DNA of 50,614 bases, taken from contig NZ_JAQTXI010000019.1 in assembly GCF_028688855.1 (NCBI RefSeq), forward strand, positions 13,698-64,311, read 5' to 3'. This document shows, piece by piece, positions 1 to 7,249 of this stretch (position 1 is the first letter of the stretch; each line of letters opens with the position of its first letter). A program made the translations under genes and the position numbers. The stretch is from Neomegalonema sp. (GTDB lineage Bacteria; Pseudomonadota; Alphaproteobacteria; Rhodobacterales; Rhodobacteraceae). Below the pieces are notes generated by a model. The model had not been told where the DNA came from, did no database searches, and worked only from the letters and a program-made list of their open reading frames with translations.

Positions 1-1
1 C

Positions 2-424
2 ACGCTCCTGCGCTCGGACGGGGCTTTCTACGACATCCTCTACGTGGACGGCGGAGTCTCCAGCACGCAAAGCACGGGGCATCTGCGCATGAAGGGCCGC
101 GAGGTCTTCCGCCACGCCGTCGAGAAGCTGTCCTCGGTGGGCGAGGATCTGCTCGCGCGCCACGGCCTCAAGGGCGAGGACGTGGACTGGATCGTCCCGC
201 ATCAGGCGAATTCGCGCATCATCGACAGCACCGCCCGCCGCATCGGCGCCAGCATGGACAAGGTGATTCTCACGGTTTCGGAGCATGGCAACACTTCGGC
301 GGCCTCGGTGCCGCTGGCTCTGGACTGGGGCGTGAGGAACGGCCGGATCCGCAAGGGCGATCTCCTGCTGCTGGAGGCCATGGGCGGAGGACTCTCCTGG
401 GGCGCGGCCTTGCTGCGCTGGTGA
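2..424 (+). CDS. fabH: 3-oxoacyl-[acyl-carrier-protein] synthase III (FabH), C-terminal part
   Basis: The frame is open from the first complete codon of the window, so the 5' end lies outside; about 141 codons of a usual ~320 are present. FabH condenses acetyl-CoA with malonyl-ACP to start type II fatty acid synthesis in the cytoplasm. The two C-terminal catalytic elements are visible: the His of PHQAN and the Asn of EHGNTSAAS, followed by the glycine-rich end ([11 protein letters not shown]) typical of thiolase-fold condensing enzymes. The third residue, the active-site Cys, would be upstream of the window. fabH followed by ihfA and a MerR gene is a common alphaproteobacterial order, and plsX would be expected upstream (inference). 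No clear terminator follows it. Confidence 0.95.
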   Translation, partial: TLLRSDGAFYDILYVDGGVSSTQSTGHLRMKGREVFRHAVEKLSSVGEDLLARHGLKGEDVDWIVPHQANSRIIDSTARRIGASMDKVILTVSEHGNTSAASVPLALDWGVRNGRIRKGDLLLLEAMGGGLSWGAALLRW

Positions 425-465
425 GCGCTTGCGCGGGATTTTCAAGACTCTCCAAGCCTTTGAGA

Positions 466-494
466 TTGACTTTGCCCGGAGGGCGGTCAAATCT
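466..494 (+). promoter_or_regulatory. Possible ihfA promoter inside an imperfect inverted repeat
   Basis: TTGACT at 466-471 lies 17 bases before AAATCT at 489-494, ahead of ihfA. The -35 is good and the -10 is weak. The same stretch forms an imperfect inverted repeat (GATTGAC ... GTCAAATC, with a GCCC/GGGC inner stem), which could be an operator or a weak terminator for fabH. Confidence 0.35.
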
Positions 495-532
495 GGCCCC
501 TCAGAGGGACCAAGGGAGGGAGAACGAAAGCC

Positions 533-841
533 ATGGCTTCGCGAACCGTGACGCGGGCCGACCTCAGTGAGGCGGTCTATCGGGAGTTGGGATTGTCCCG
601 CGCGGAATCCGCGGATCTCGTCGAGGCGATCCTCGAACAGATCGCCGAGGCGCTGGCGCGCGGCGAGAAGGTCAAGATCTCCTCCTTCGGAACCTTCGAG
701 GTGCGCGAGAAGCGGGGCCGCGTCGGGCGCAACCCCAAGACGGGCGAAGAAGCGCCCATCGATCCGCGCCGGGTTCTCGCCTTCCGCCCCTCCCATGTGC
801 TTAAGGACCGGATGAATGAAGGCCTCGACGGAGCGGCGTGA
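533..841 (+). CDS. ihfA: Integration host factor subunit alpha
   Basis: A 102-residue DNA-bending protein of the HU/IHF family, close to the usual ~99-100 residues. IHF alpha pairs with IHF beta to bend DNA at specific sites in transcription, replication and recombination. Visible family features are the N-terminal helical dimer region (residues 1-45), the turn [15 protein letters not shown], and the beta-arm with GRNPKTGE that ends in the Pro which intercalates into DNA (AP-IDPRR). The ATG follows a GGGAG-rich stretch. The 3' end overlaps the downstream MerR gene by 26 bases, implying co-transcription and probably coupled translation. The beta-subunit gene is not in this window. Confidence 0.95.
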   Translation: MASRTVTRADLSEAVYRELGLSRAESADLVEAILEQIAEALARGEKVKISSFGTFEVREKRGRVGRNPKTGEEAPIDPRRVLAFRPSHVLKDRMNEGLDGAA

Positions 842-1499
842 AGCCGGAGTCCGGCGGGTCGACTCGCCGGCCAAATCGGATCTGGCTTTCCGCACCATCG
901 GCGAAGTGGCCGAGGAGCTGGGCGTGGCCGCGCATGTCCTGCGCTTCTGGGAGACCAAGTTCCCCCAGATCAAGCCCGTGAAGCGGGGCGGCGGACGCCG
1001 GTATTATCGCCCCGACGACGTGGCTCTGCTGCGCGGCGTGCGGCGGATGCTCCATGTGGAGCGCTATTCCATCAAGGGCGCGCAGAAGCTGCTGAACGAG
1101 CAGGGCGTGGCGGCGGCCATGGCGCTCGGGGCCGAGCCGGAGGGACGCCGCGCCAGGATGCGCGTGGCGGAGGCTCATCCCGTCGAGGGCTTCGGCGAGC
1201 CGGAGGCCTTCGGACTGGATCCCGTCGCCGGAGATTCCGCGCCCGAGGATTCCGGCGCGGCGCTCTTCGAGGACGACTTCGATCTGGATTCGGCTTCGCT
1301 CGGCGGGGTGGTTCCTCAGGGGCCTGCGCCCGAGCCTGCTCCGGCTTCGGCCTTCCGGCCTTCCAGCGCCTCGCCGGAGGCCCGCGAGATCGAGCGGGCT
1401 TCGGCGGAGCTGCGCGCGCGTCTGGAGGCCGCCCTCAAGGCCGCCGAGGAGGCCCGCGAGCTCCTCGCCCGTCTGGAGGCGCGTCGGCGCGACGTCTGA
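816..1499 (+). CDS. MerR-family transcriptional regulator
   Basis: 227 residues. The MerR winged helix-turn-helix spans about residues 24-95: [20 protein letters not shown], then the typical W-E-T-K-F-P turn, the RRYYRPDDV wing and the LLR..R.L....[10 protein letters not shown] helix. After about residue 110 the sequence is acidic and Ala/Pro-rich, ending in a predicted helix rich in Arg, Glu and Ala (190-227); no metal-binding Cys pattern or effector domain is visible. The start at 816 has AAGGA eight bases upstream, within the end of ihfA. The ihfA-merR pair is widely conserved in alphaproteobacteria; its target is not known to me. A strong terminator follows. Confidence 0.9.
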   Translation: MKASTERREAGVRRVDSPAKSDLAFRTIGEVAEELGVAAHVLRFWETKFPQIKPVKRGGGRRYYRPDDVALLRGVRRMLHVERYSIKGAQKLLNEQGVAAAMALGAEPEGRRARMRVAEAHPVEGFGEPEAFGLDPVAGDSAPEDSGAALFEDDFDLDSASLGGVVPQGPAPEPAPASAFRPSSASPEAREIERASAELRARLEAALKAAEEARELLARLEARRRDV

Positions 1500-1546
1500 A
1501 GCCGGGCCTCGCGCCAGGCGCGACGCGGAACGACAAACGACCGGAT

Positions 1547-1581
1547 CCGGATCGCGCGGGACAGGCGCGGTCCGGATTTTT
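1547..1581 (+). terminator. Rho-independent terminator after merR
   Basis: An 11-bp stem, CCGGATCGCGC (1547-1557) with GCGCGGTCCGG (1565-1575), contains one G-U pair and a 7-base loop, and is followed by ATTTTT. It closes the fabH-ihfA-merR transcription unit. Confidence 0.85.
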
Positions 1582-1840
1582 CATGTCGGGCCCGGCGCTC
1601 CTGCGGCGCAAGGCCCATGCAGGGTCAGCGGAGGGGGCGTTCCGGAGATCCCCGGGGCCGCGGCGAGCCGGACGCGCAGTCCCGAACTGATGGGACATGG
1701 GGTCGCCGAAGCCTCCCGCGATTCCTGCGTGACGGCGGGCGTCCCGGCCTTTCGCAGGCGACGAGGCCCGAGCCTGGCCTCCGTCTGGAGGCCTGCGGCG
1801 AAAAAACCTGAAAATCCTTTCGGAAAACGCGTTTTCGCAT

Positions 1841-1869
1841 TTGCGCTCCTGCGAAGAGGCGGTTATAAC
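1841..1869 (+). promoter_or_regulatory. Promoter of tRNA-Pro
   Basis: TTGCGC (1841-1846), a 17-base spacer and TATAAC (1864-1869) place the start near 1876, about five bases before the mature tRNA. The upstream words TTTTCGC..TTGCGC recur before the tRNA-Thr gene at 14217. Confidence 0.6.
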
Positions 1870-1880
1870 CCGCCCCGTGT

Positions 1881-1957
1881 CGGGCCGTGGCGCAGCCTGG
1901 TAGCGCGCTTGCATGGGGCGCAAGAGGTCGTGAGTTCGAATCTCGCCGGCCCGACCA
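1881..1957 (+). tRNA. tRNA-Pro (anticodon GGG)
   Basis: A complete cloverleaf of 77 bases: acceptor CGGGCCG/CGGCCCG, D-stem GCGC/GCGC, anticodon stem CTTGC/GCAAG with loop ATGGGGC (anticodon GGG at 1915-1917), T-stem GTGAG/CTCGC with TTCGAAT loop, discriminator A, and an encoded CCA end. It reads CCC/CCT proline codons, which suit this GC-rich genome. A hairpin terminator follows 12 bases later, so it is a single-gene transcript. I found no attachment-site duplication nearby. Confidence 0.97.
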
Positions 1958-1968
1958 CCGACATACGA

Positions 1969-2010
1969 GACGCCGCCCGCCGAGACCTCGGCCGGCGGCG
2001 TCTTCGTTTT
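1969..2010 (+). terminator. Terminator after tRNA-Pro
   Basis: GACGCCGCC (1969-1977) pairs with GGCGGCGTC (1994-2002), with further GC pairing inside, followed by TTCGTTTT. Confidence 0.8.
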
Positions 2011-2103
2011 CAGACCGCCCCTTTCACGTCCGAAGACCGGCATGAAGGCGTCGCGAGCCGCGCCCGACGAAGGCGCCGCGCGGCTCCGTGAGGAGAGACG
2101 AAG

Positions 2104-3201
2104 ATGAACGGCGACCGGACGGGGGTTCTGCCCTCTCAACATCTGCGGCGTCTCATCTCCGAAGGGGCGATCCGGGCGGAGCGTCCCGTCTCCGAGGCGC
2201 AGATCCAGCCCGCCAGCCTCGATCTGCGGCTCGGGCGGCGCGCCTGGCGTCTGCGCGCGAGCTTCCTGCCGGGCGCGGGCCTCGCCGGCGCCTCCGCCGC
2301 CGCGGCGACGGTCGCCGCGCGCCTGCCCGACTTCGCCATGCACGAGATGGATCTGACCGAAGGCGCCGTCTTCGAGCGGGGTTGCGTCTATCTCTGCGAG
2401 CTGGCGGAATCCCTGGCCTTGCCGCCCGACGTCTCCGCCGCCGCCAACGCCAAGAGCACCAGCGGAAGGCTTGACCTCTTCGTGCGGCTCATCGCCGACG
2501 GCGCCGCCGAATTCGACCGCACGCCGGAAGGCTACGCCGGGCCGCTCTTCGCCGAGATCTCGCCGAGGAGCTTCAGCGTCCTTGCGCGTTCGGGGGCGCG
2601 GCTGAACCAGATCCGCCTGCGGCGCGGCGATTCCCGGCTGACCGAAGCCGAGGCCCAGGCGCTCGATCCCGAGGGCCGCGGCGACGCGCGTCAGGGGCGG
2701 GCCTTCAGCGTGGACCTGCGTCCGGCGGGCTCGGATGTGGCGGGCTGGCGGGCCCGTCGCCATACGGGGCTGATCGATCTGGAGAAGACGGGGGGATACG
2801 CCGCCCGCGATTTCTGGGAGCCTCTGCCGGCGGAGTCCGCGGGGCGTCTGATTCTGGATCCTGGCGCCTTCTACATCCTGGCCTCGCGGGAGAACCTGCG
2901 CACGCCCCCCGACTGCGCCGCCGAGATGACGCCCTTCTCGGCGGGGGTGGGCGAATTCCGGGTGCATTACGCGGGCTTCTTCGATCCCGGATTCGGCTGC
3001 GCCGAGGCGGGCGGCGAGGGGGCGCGGGCGGTCCTCGAAGTCCGTTGCCACGAGATCCCCTTCGTGCTGGAGCACGGGCAGGACATGGGGCGTCTGGTCT
3101 ACGAGCGGATGCTCGCCCGCCCCGACAAGCTTTACGGCGCCGGAGGCGTGGGCTCGCATTATCAGGGGCAGGGGCTGAAGCTCGCGAAGCAGTTCGCCTA
3201 G
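2104..3201 (+). CDS. dcd: 2'-deoxycytidine 5'-triphosphate deaminase, two-domain form
   Basis: 365 residues, about twice the ~190 of the E. coli enzyme. Dcd deaminates dCTP to dUTP, feeding dTMP synthesis. The N-terminal half shows the family signatures IQPASLDLRLG (about residues 36-46), NAKSTSGRLDLFVR (about 117-130) and a Q-I-R-L-R strand; the C-terminal half repeats the dUTPase-like fold with LDPGAFYILASRE, a P-F-S-A-G-V-G-E-F-R-V segment and AGFFDPGFG. The protein thus looks like two tandem dCTP deaminase/dUTPase folds in one chain, a form I associate with alphaproteobacteria. ATG follows GAGGAGAGACGAAG. It is a monocistronic gene between tRNA-Pro and a small unknown gene. Confidence 0.92.
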   Translation: MNGDRTGVLPSQHLRRLISEGAIRAERPVSEAQIQPASLDLRLGRRAWRLRASFLPGAGLAGASAAAATVAARLPDFAMHEMDLTEGAVFERGCVYLCELAESLALPPDVSAAANAKSTSGRLDLFVRLIADGAAEFDRTPEGYAGPLFAEISPRSFSVLARSGARLNQIRLRRGDSRLTEAEAQALDPEGRGDARQGRAFSVDLRPAGSDVAGWRARRHTGLIDLEKTGGYAARDFWEPLPAESAGRLILDPGAFYILASRENLRTPPDCAAEMTPFSAGVGEFRVHYAGFFDPGFGCAEAGGEGARAVLEVRCHEIPFVLEHGQDMGRLVYERMLARPDKLYGAGGVGSHYQGQGLKLAKQFA

Positions 3202-3274
3202 AGCCTGCGGTCTCTCTTCGGGCTTGCGCTCCGGAGAGCGGGCTCTATCCTGCGGCGAGAGCAGGAGGACGAAG

Positions 3275-3568
3275 ATGCGGGAGGCGAGCGCGGCCCTGGA
3301 GGCCTTTCTCGACGAGACGATCCGGCGTTCGAAGAAGGCCGGATATCATCCGACCGCCTTCATCGTGATGCGCGGTCGTCTGGGGTCTCTCGAAACGGTC
3401 TCGCGGCTCGTGCGCTCCGGCGAGATCCAGAGCGGCTTCAGGGAGCTCAGGCGGCTGAACCTGCTGGACTGGTCCGTGGAGGCCGCCGTGGTCGCCTTCC
3501 CCGGCGAATTCTCGAAGGTCGATCTCGATTGCGCCCGCTGGCGGCTGGATCAGGCTCAGGGCCTCTGA
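3275..3568 (+). CDS. Hypothetical protein of 97 residues
   Basis: I do not recognise this family. The start at 3275 is chosen because AGGAGG lies about six bases upstream; a longer in-frame start at 3224 lacks such a site. The protein is soluble, starts with two amphipathic helices (EASAALEAFLDETIRRSKKAG), continues with a hydrophobic strand AFIVMRGRLG, and then a helical repeat-like segment (ETVSRLVRSGEIQSGF) ending FSKVDLDCARWRLDQA. No catalytic Cys/His pattern, signal peptide or membrane segment is present. Codon use matches its neighbours, which supports a real gene. It lies 73 bases after dcd on the same strand and could share its transcript. Confidence 0.7.
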   Translation: MREASAALEAFLDETIRRSKKAGYHPTAFIVMRGRLGSLETVSRLVRSGEIQSGFRELRRLNLLDWSVEAAVVAFPGEFSKVDLDCARWRLDQAQGL

Positions 3569-3690
3569 CTGCGGCTTTCTGACGATTCGCCTGATTCCCC
3601 GCGCCCTTGCGCCTGTCGCGGGTTTTCGGCAAGATGAAGCTTCGCGCCTTCGCGCGCCGACAGGTTCTCCCGAGAAGGTCCGCTCCCCTC

Positions 3691-4782
3691 ATGACCGACA
3701 GCGATCTGGAATCCGCAGCCGCCGCGCAGGAGGAGGGAATCTGGCGTCAGGAGCGGATCAGTCTGAAGGATCTCTCCCGGCGTCTGAATCTCTCGCCGAC
3801 CACCGTCAGCCGGGCGCTCAACGGCTTTCCGGAGGTCAGCGCCGCCACGCGTCAGCGGGTCTCGGAGGCGGCGCGGCTCTACGGCTATCGCCCCGACCGC
3901 AACGCCCGGCGTCTGGCTCAGGGGCGGGTGGGGGCCATGGGGCTGGTCTTTCCCGCCGAGGCCACCGCGCTGCATGATCCGCTCTACATCGAGTTCCTCG
4001 CGGGCCTGGGCGAGGCCGCCGCCGAGGCTCAGATGGAGATCACCCTGATCCCCGCCCAGCGCGCCGACGAGATCGGCGCCTATCGCCGCGCCGCCAGCGA
4101 ACGCAGCGTGGACGGCTTCGTGGTCTCCTCGCCCCTTCTGCGCGATCTGCGGGTGAAGGAGCTGGCCGCTCAGGAGATCCCCTTCGTGCTGCACGGCCGC
4201 ACCCAGGGCGCGGGAGCCCACGCCTGGTGCGACATCGACAACCGCGACGCCTTCGCCCGGGCGGCGCGTCTGCTGACCGACCTCGGGCATCGACGCTTCG
4301 CGCTGATCAACGGCAAGGCCGAGGCGCAATTCGCCGTCGAGCGCCGGACGGGGGCGCTCGGGGCTCTGGAGGCGCGGGGTCTGCGGATCGCGCCGCCCTT
4401 CGTGTTCCATGTGAACATGACCGAGGAGGAGGGCTATCGGGCGGGCAGGCTCTGTTTCCAGCGGGCGCCCGCCGAAAGGCCGACGGCCTTTCTGGTCTCC
4501 AGCGTGTTTCTGGCTCTGGGGCTGATGCGGGCCGCGCGCGAAGCCGGACTCGAGGCGCCGCGGGATTTCTCGGTGATCGCCCATGACGACCGCACGCCCT
4601 ATCTGCGGGGCGAATTCTTCGATCCGCCCCTGACGGCCACCAGCGCCTCGATCCGCGACGCGGGGCGTCGGGCGGTGGAGCTGCTCAGCGCCCGGCTGGA
4701 GGGCGCGCCCATCGAGAGGCTTCAGGAGATCCTGCCGCTGGATCTCGTGCTGAGGGCCTCGACGGGCCCCGCCCGGAGTTGA
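3691..4782 (+). CDS. LacI-family transcriptional regulator
   Basis: 363 residues from the preferred start at 3691; an in-frame start at 3607 would add an atypical basic leader. The LacI DNA-binding domain is residues ~24-75: ISLKDLSRRLNLSPTTVSRA, LNG(F), S..TR.RV.EAA..YGYRP, then the hinge NARRLAQGRVGAMGLVFP. Residues ~85-360 form a periplasmic-binding-protein-like sensor domain (PLYIEFLAGLGEAA, VDGFVVSSP, LLTDLGHRRFALING, FSVIAHDD). The hinge-helix and sensor suggest a sugar or related ligand, but no sugar operon adjoins it, so the target is unknown; autoregulation is possible. Neighbours are a small unknown gene upstream and a ferredoxin downstream. Confidence 0.92.
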   Translation: MTDSDLESAAAAQEEGIWRQERISLKDLSRRLNLSPTTVSRALNGFPEVSAATRQRVSEAARLYGYRPDRNARRLAQGRVGAMGLVFPAEATALHDPLYIEFLAGLGEAAAEAQMEITLIPAQRADEIGAYRRAASERSVDGFVVSSPLLRDLRVKELAAQEIPFVLHGRTQGAGAHAWCDIDNRDAFARAARLLTDLGHRRFALINGKAEAQFAVERRTGALGALEARGLRIAPPFVFHVNMTEEEGYRAGRLCFQRAPAERPTAFLVSSVFLALGLMRAAREAGLEAPRDFSVIAHDDRTPYLRGEFFDPPLTATSASIRDAGRRAVELLSARLEGAPIERLQEILPLDLVLRASTGPARS

Positions 4783-4847
4783 AGGCGCAGGCTCTGGCGC
4801 GTCGCTGCGCGATGGGCTAAAGCGGGCCGGAAGCGCGATCCGGATGA

Positions 4848-5261
<414 letters not shown>

Positions 5262-5655
5262 GGCCGTCGCAATTCTCCGGATTCAGGTCGCCTGGAGCGC
5301 CGCCGCAGGAGGCCCGCTTCTTGCGCATGGTGAACGAATCCTTGCGAAAATCCGTCCAACCCCCTGGGAATTCTCAGAAAAAGACGCGAAAGGAGTCGCG
5401 GGCCGCAGCGGCGCCGCCAGCTTCCGCAGGGGCGCAGGCGCTGAGGGCGCCGGAAGGCGCTTCCGCGATCTCGCCGCGCTCATGAAAAACCGCCCTTCCC
5501 GAGGGGAAGGGCGGTTCTGAGTGGGGTTCGGCCCGTCGCGGCGTCCGGAGCCGGAGGCTCCGGCCGGGATCCGCGACGGAAGGGCCCTTCGCGAGGGCCT
5601 GCGATCCTGTCCCGCCGGTTCGCGGCTGCGGCGAGCGGCCGCCCCCGCGGGAGGC
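5262..5655. other. Gene-free gap after the ferredoxin gene
   Basis: Apart from the hairpin at 5485-5516 I see no supported gene. A 51-codon frame on the plus strand (5330-5485) lacks a ribosome-binding site and is Ala/Pro/Ser-rich, so I do not call it. An untranslated 3' region or a small RNA cannot be excluded. Confidence 0.5.
5485..5516 (-). terminator. Terminator of the hsp20-DUF1150 unit
   Basis: A 13-bp perfect stem (5488-5500 with 5504-5516; AACCGCCCTTCCC with its complement) is followed, reading the minus strand, by a run of T (the AAAAA at 5485-5489 on plus). No T-run exists on the plus side, so it serves the minus-strand genes. Confidence 0.85.
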
Positions 5656-5907
5656 TCAATGCGCGCTGACGGGCGCGAAGCTGTTCTGCCGGGCGATGGC
5701 GAAGGCTGCGGCGCGGTCGTCGAAGACCGCCAGCCGACGGCCGTTTTCATCATGCACGGCGTAGAGATGGGTCACGCCCGGGGGCAGAGCGCCGAAACGG
5801 CCGATCTCGTCGGCGCGGATCTCGCGCACATAGGCCAGAGGCTGGGCGGCCAGCGCCTCCTCCGGATCGGCCTCGGGAAGGACGCTCTCGCGATCGAACT
5901 TGGCCAT
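5656..5907 (-). CDS. DUF1150 family protein
   Basis: 83 residues from the ATG at 5907, which has AAGGAG six to seven bases upstream; a start 18 bases earlier lacks one. It resembles the short DUF1150 proteins of alphaproteobacteria, which typically lie directly behind an Hsp20 gene, as here (47 bases between stop and start). Visible features are the segment LAYVREIRADEI, a VTHLYAVHDENGRRLAVFDDR beta-hairpin and a C-terminal AAAFAIARQNSFAPVSVH-like end (here PVSAH). The function is not established. The operon position implies heat-induced expression and a link with small heat-shock protein function (inference). The family assignment rests on context and resemblance. Confidence 0.8.
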   Translation of the reverse strand: MAKFDRESVLPEADPEEALAAQPLAYVREIRADEIGRFGALPPGVTHLYAVHDENGRRLAVFDDRAAAFAIARQNSFAPVSAH

Positions 5908-5954
5908 GGCGATTCTCCTTTCCAATGCGGCTCCCTCTTCAGGAGGCGGCCGCG

Positions 5955-6371
5955 TCAGTCTCCGCCCGCGATGGGCACGGTGCGGACGACGGTCTCGGGC
6001 TCGGACTTCGCAAGGTCGATATGCAAGAGTCCGTCCATCAGGCTCGCGCCCGCGACTTCGACGCCTTCCGCCAGCACGAAGTTGCGCTGGAACTGGCGGG
6101 CGGCGATGCCGCGATGCAGGAAGACGCGGGGCTCCGCGTTCTCCTCCTGTCTTCCCCGCACGACGAGTTCGTTGTCCTCGATGGTGATGTTGAGGTTCTC
6201 GCGCGAGAACCCGGCCACCGCGAGGGTCACTCTGTAGGATCTGGGGCCGGTCTGCTCGATGTTGAACGGAGGATATCCGTCCGAACCGGATTTCGCGGCC
6301 CGCTCCACCAGCCGCTCGACCTGCTCGAAGCCGAGCATGAACGGATGGAGGGCGAAGGTCGTGCGCGTCAT
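5955..6371 (-). CDS. Small heat-shock protein, Hsp20 family (IbpA-like)
   Basis: 138 residues. Small heat-shock proteins bind unfolding proteins without ATP and hand them to DnaK/ClpB. The start at 6371 has AAAGGA six bases upstream; a start 15 bases further up would lie inside the leader hairpin. The alpha-crystallin domain covers about residues 30-125: YPPFNIEQTGPRSYRVTLAV, AGFSRENLNITIEDNELVV, then G-R...E, RVFLHRGIAARQFQRNF, and the A-x-L-x-D-G-L-L-x-I strand (ASLMDGLLHIDL). This is the IbpA/HspD class common in alphaproteobacteria. It is preceded by an RpoH-like promoter and a ROSE-like leader and followed by DUF1150 in one operon. Confidence 0.95.
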   Translation of the reverse strand: MTRTTFALHPFMLGFEQVERLVERAAKSGSDGYPPFNIEQTGPRSYRVTLAVAGFSRENLNITIEDNELVVRGRQEENAEPRVFLHRGIAARQFQRNFVLAEGVEVAGASLMDGLLHIDLAKSEPETVVRTVPIAGGD

Positions 6372-6375
6372 TGCG

Positions 6376-6406
6376 AGTCCTTTCAAAGCCCTTGATGCAA
6401 GCGACT
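6376..6406 (-). promoter_or_regulatory. ROSE-like RNA thermometer, SD-masking hairpin
   Basis: On the transcript, AGUCGCUU (from 6406 down) pairs with AAGGACU (ending 6376): seven pairs with one unpaired G facing the Shine-Dalgarno. The element UCGCU opposite AGGA matches the ROSE consensus U(U/C)GCU, and an inner UCAA/UUGA stem closes the arm. Melting on heating would free AGGA, six bases before the hsp20 ATG. Confidence 0.75.
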
Positions 6407-6411
6407 TTATC

Positions 6412-6436
6412 GCAGGGCCCGTGAGCGGCGCCCTGC
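6412..6436 (-). promoter_or_regulatory. 5' hairpin of the hsp20 leader
   Basis: GCAGGGC (transcript side, ending 6430) and GCCCTGC (6412-6418) form a stable stem at the extreme 5' end of the predicted hsp20 transcript. ROSE leaders usually have one or more such supporting hairpins upstream of the thermosensor arm. Confidence 0.55.
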
Positions 6437-6443
6437 AGGGATC

Positions 6444-6471
6444 ATGTGGGGGGCGGTCTCATCCTTTCAAG
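6444..6471 (-). promoter_or_regulatory. RpoH (sigma-32)-type heat-shock promoter of hsp20
   Basis: Reading the minus strand, CTTGAAA (6471-6465), a 13-base spacer and CCCCACAT (6451-6444) fit the heat-shock consensus CTTGAAA-N13-15-CCCCATNT closely. The start would be near 6437, giving a ~65-base leader. Confidence 0.8.
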
Positions 6472-6640
6472 GGGAAAGCGCGGGGGCCTCTCATGTTTGC
6501 GGTTGGCGGAGAGCGAAGAGGGACGAGCCGCCGCCGGAGAAGCGCTTTTTGCAATCCTTATGGATGTGTAGATCATAGACCTCTCTTTTGCGGTCGTTTA
6601 GACTCCACGCGACTCCATTGTCGAATGAGGGAGGTCGATC

Positions 6641-7153
6641 ATGCGTCTGACGAAGCGAGGTTTTCCGAATTCTGCGCGCGCGTCGGTTTTGCTGGGAGTT
6701 TTGACGGTCGTTTCAGGGAGCGCGTCCTCCATGGCGCAAGTGGCGGGGGCCGGCCTCATTCAGCGTCTGCAGGCGCTTGAGGCGAAAGTCGCGGCCTTGG
6801 AGGAGCGGCGCTTCGAAGGCGGGGATCTGTTGATCCACAAGGATCAATTTCCGGAATTGCTCGACACCAGCAACTGCGCCGGCGAGCATAGAGGAATTGT
6901 GAATAAACGCGTGACCTTCTCGCAGCCTTTCGTCAGGACGCCCAAAGTGGTTTCCGGCGTCACCAAATTTGCCATTGGCGAAGGTGGATCAAGCCCATGG
7001 CATCGGTTGGATCTTTACATCTCGACGGTAGATGAAGAAGGATTCACCTATAGTTTTACAACTTATTGCGACACAGCTCTCTGGTATGCGAATGGGTCAT
7101 GGTTCGCCTTTCTGGAGGATGAGCCTCCGGAGAAGCCGTCGCAGCCGGATTGA
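6641..7153 (+). CDS. Secreted H-type lectin-domain protein
   Basis: 170 residues. Residues 1-32 look like a Sec signal peptide (basic start, VLLGVLTVV core, cleavage after SMA). Residues 36-58 are a short heptad-like helix (LIQRLQALEAKVAALEERR) that could trimerise the protein. Residues ~86-157 resemble the H-type lectin/gp9-10-like fold: NKRVTFSQPFVRTPKVVSGV, a LDLYISTVDEEGFTYSF strand pair, and the closing W-x(3-4)-G-S-W-F-A-F. Cys79 and Cys143 could form a disulphide. H-type lectins bind carbohydrate, often GalNAc, but the ligand here is unknown. ATG follows GGGAGG. The gene and its upstream region are visibly richer in A/T than neighbours, which may mean recent acquisition. Family call by eye. 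Confidence 0.7.
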   Translation: MRLTKRGFPNSARASVLLGVLTVVSGSASSMAQVAGAGLIQRLQALEAKVAALEERRFEGGDLLIHKDQFPELLDTSNCAGEHRGIVNKRVTFSQPFVRTPKVVSGVTKFAIGEGGSSPWHRLDLYISTVDEEGFTYSFTTYCDTALWYANGSWFAFLEDEPPEKPSQPD

Positions 7154-7249
7154 TCCGGCGCGCCGCGTCTCAGGCTCCGGAGCCCTCCCGCCGTCTGGGG
7201 GGAAGGCTCCGGCCCGCTTCAGGCCCGCAGGCCCGATCCTGACGAGGCC

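Larger units (their letters stand above)
1500..1880. other. Gene-free gap between merR and tRNA-Pro
   Basis: This 381-base gap holds the merR terminator (1547-1581) and the tRNA promoter (1841-1869). Between them I see no credible gene: the open frames on both strands are Arg/Pro/Gly-rich, lack ribosome-binding sites and contradict each other, as expected of high-GC DNA. Confidence 0.6.

Noticed and set aside
1881..2103. tRNA-Pro as an integration site for a mobile element
   Set aside because: No integrase and no repeated tRNA 3' end was seen nearby; the following gene is a core dCTP deaminase.
1435..3159. A 574-codon minus-strand frame across tRNA-Pro and dcd
   Set aside because: It crosses a tRNA and two terminators and opposes a well-supported dCTP deaminase gene.
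5330..5485. 51-codon plus-strand frame after the ferredoxin
   Set aside because: No ribosome-binding site, low-complexity product, and it runs into the minus-strand terminator.
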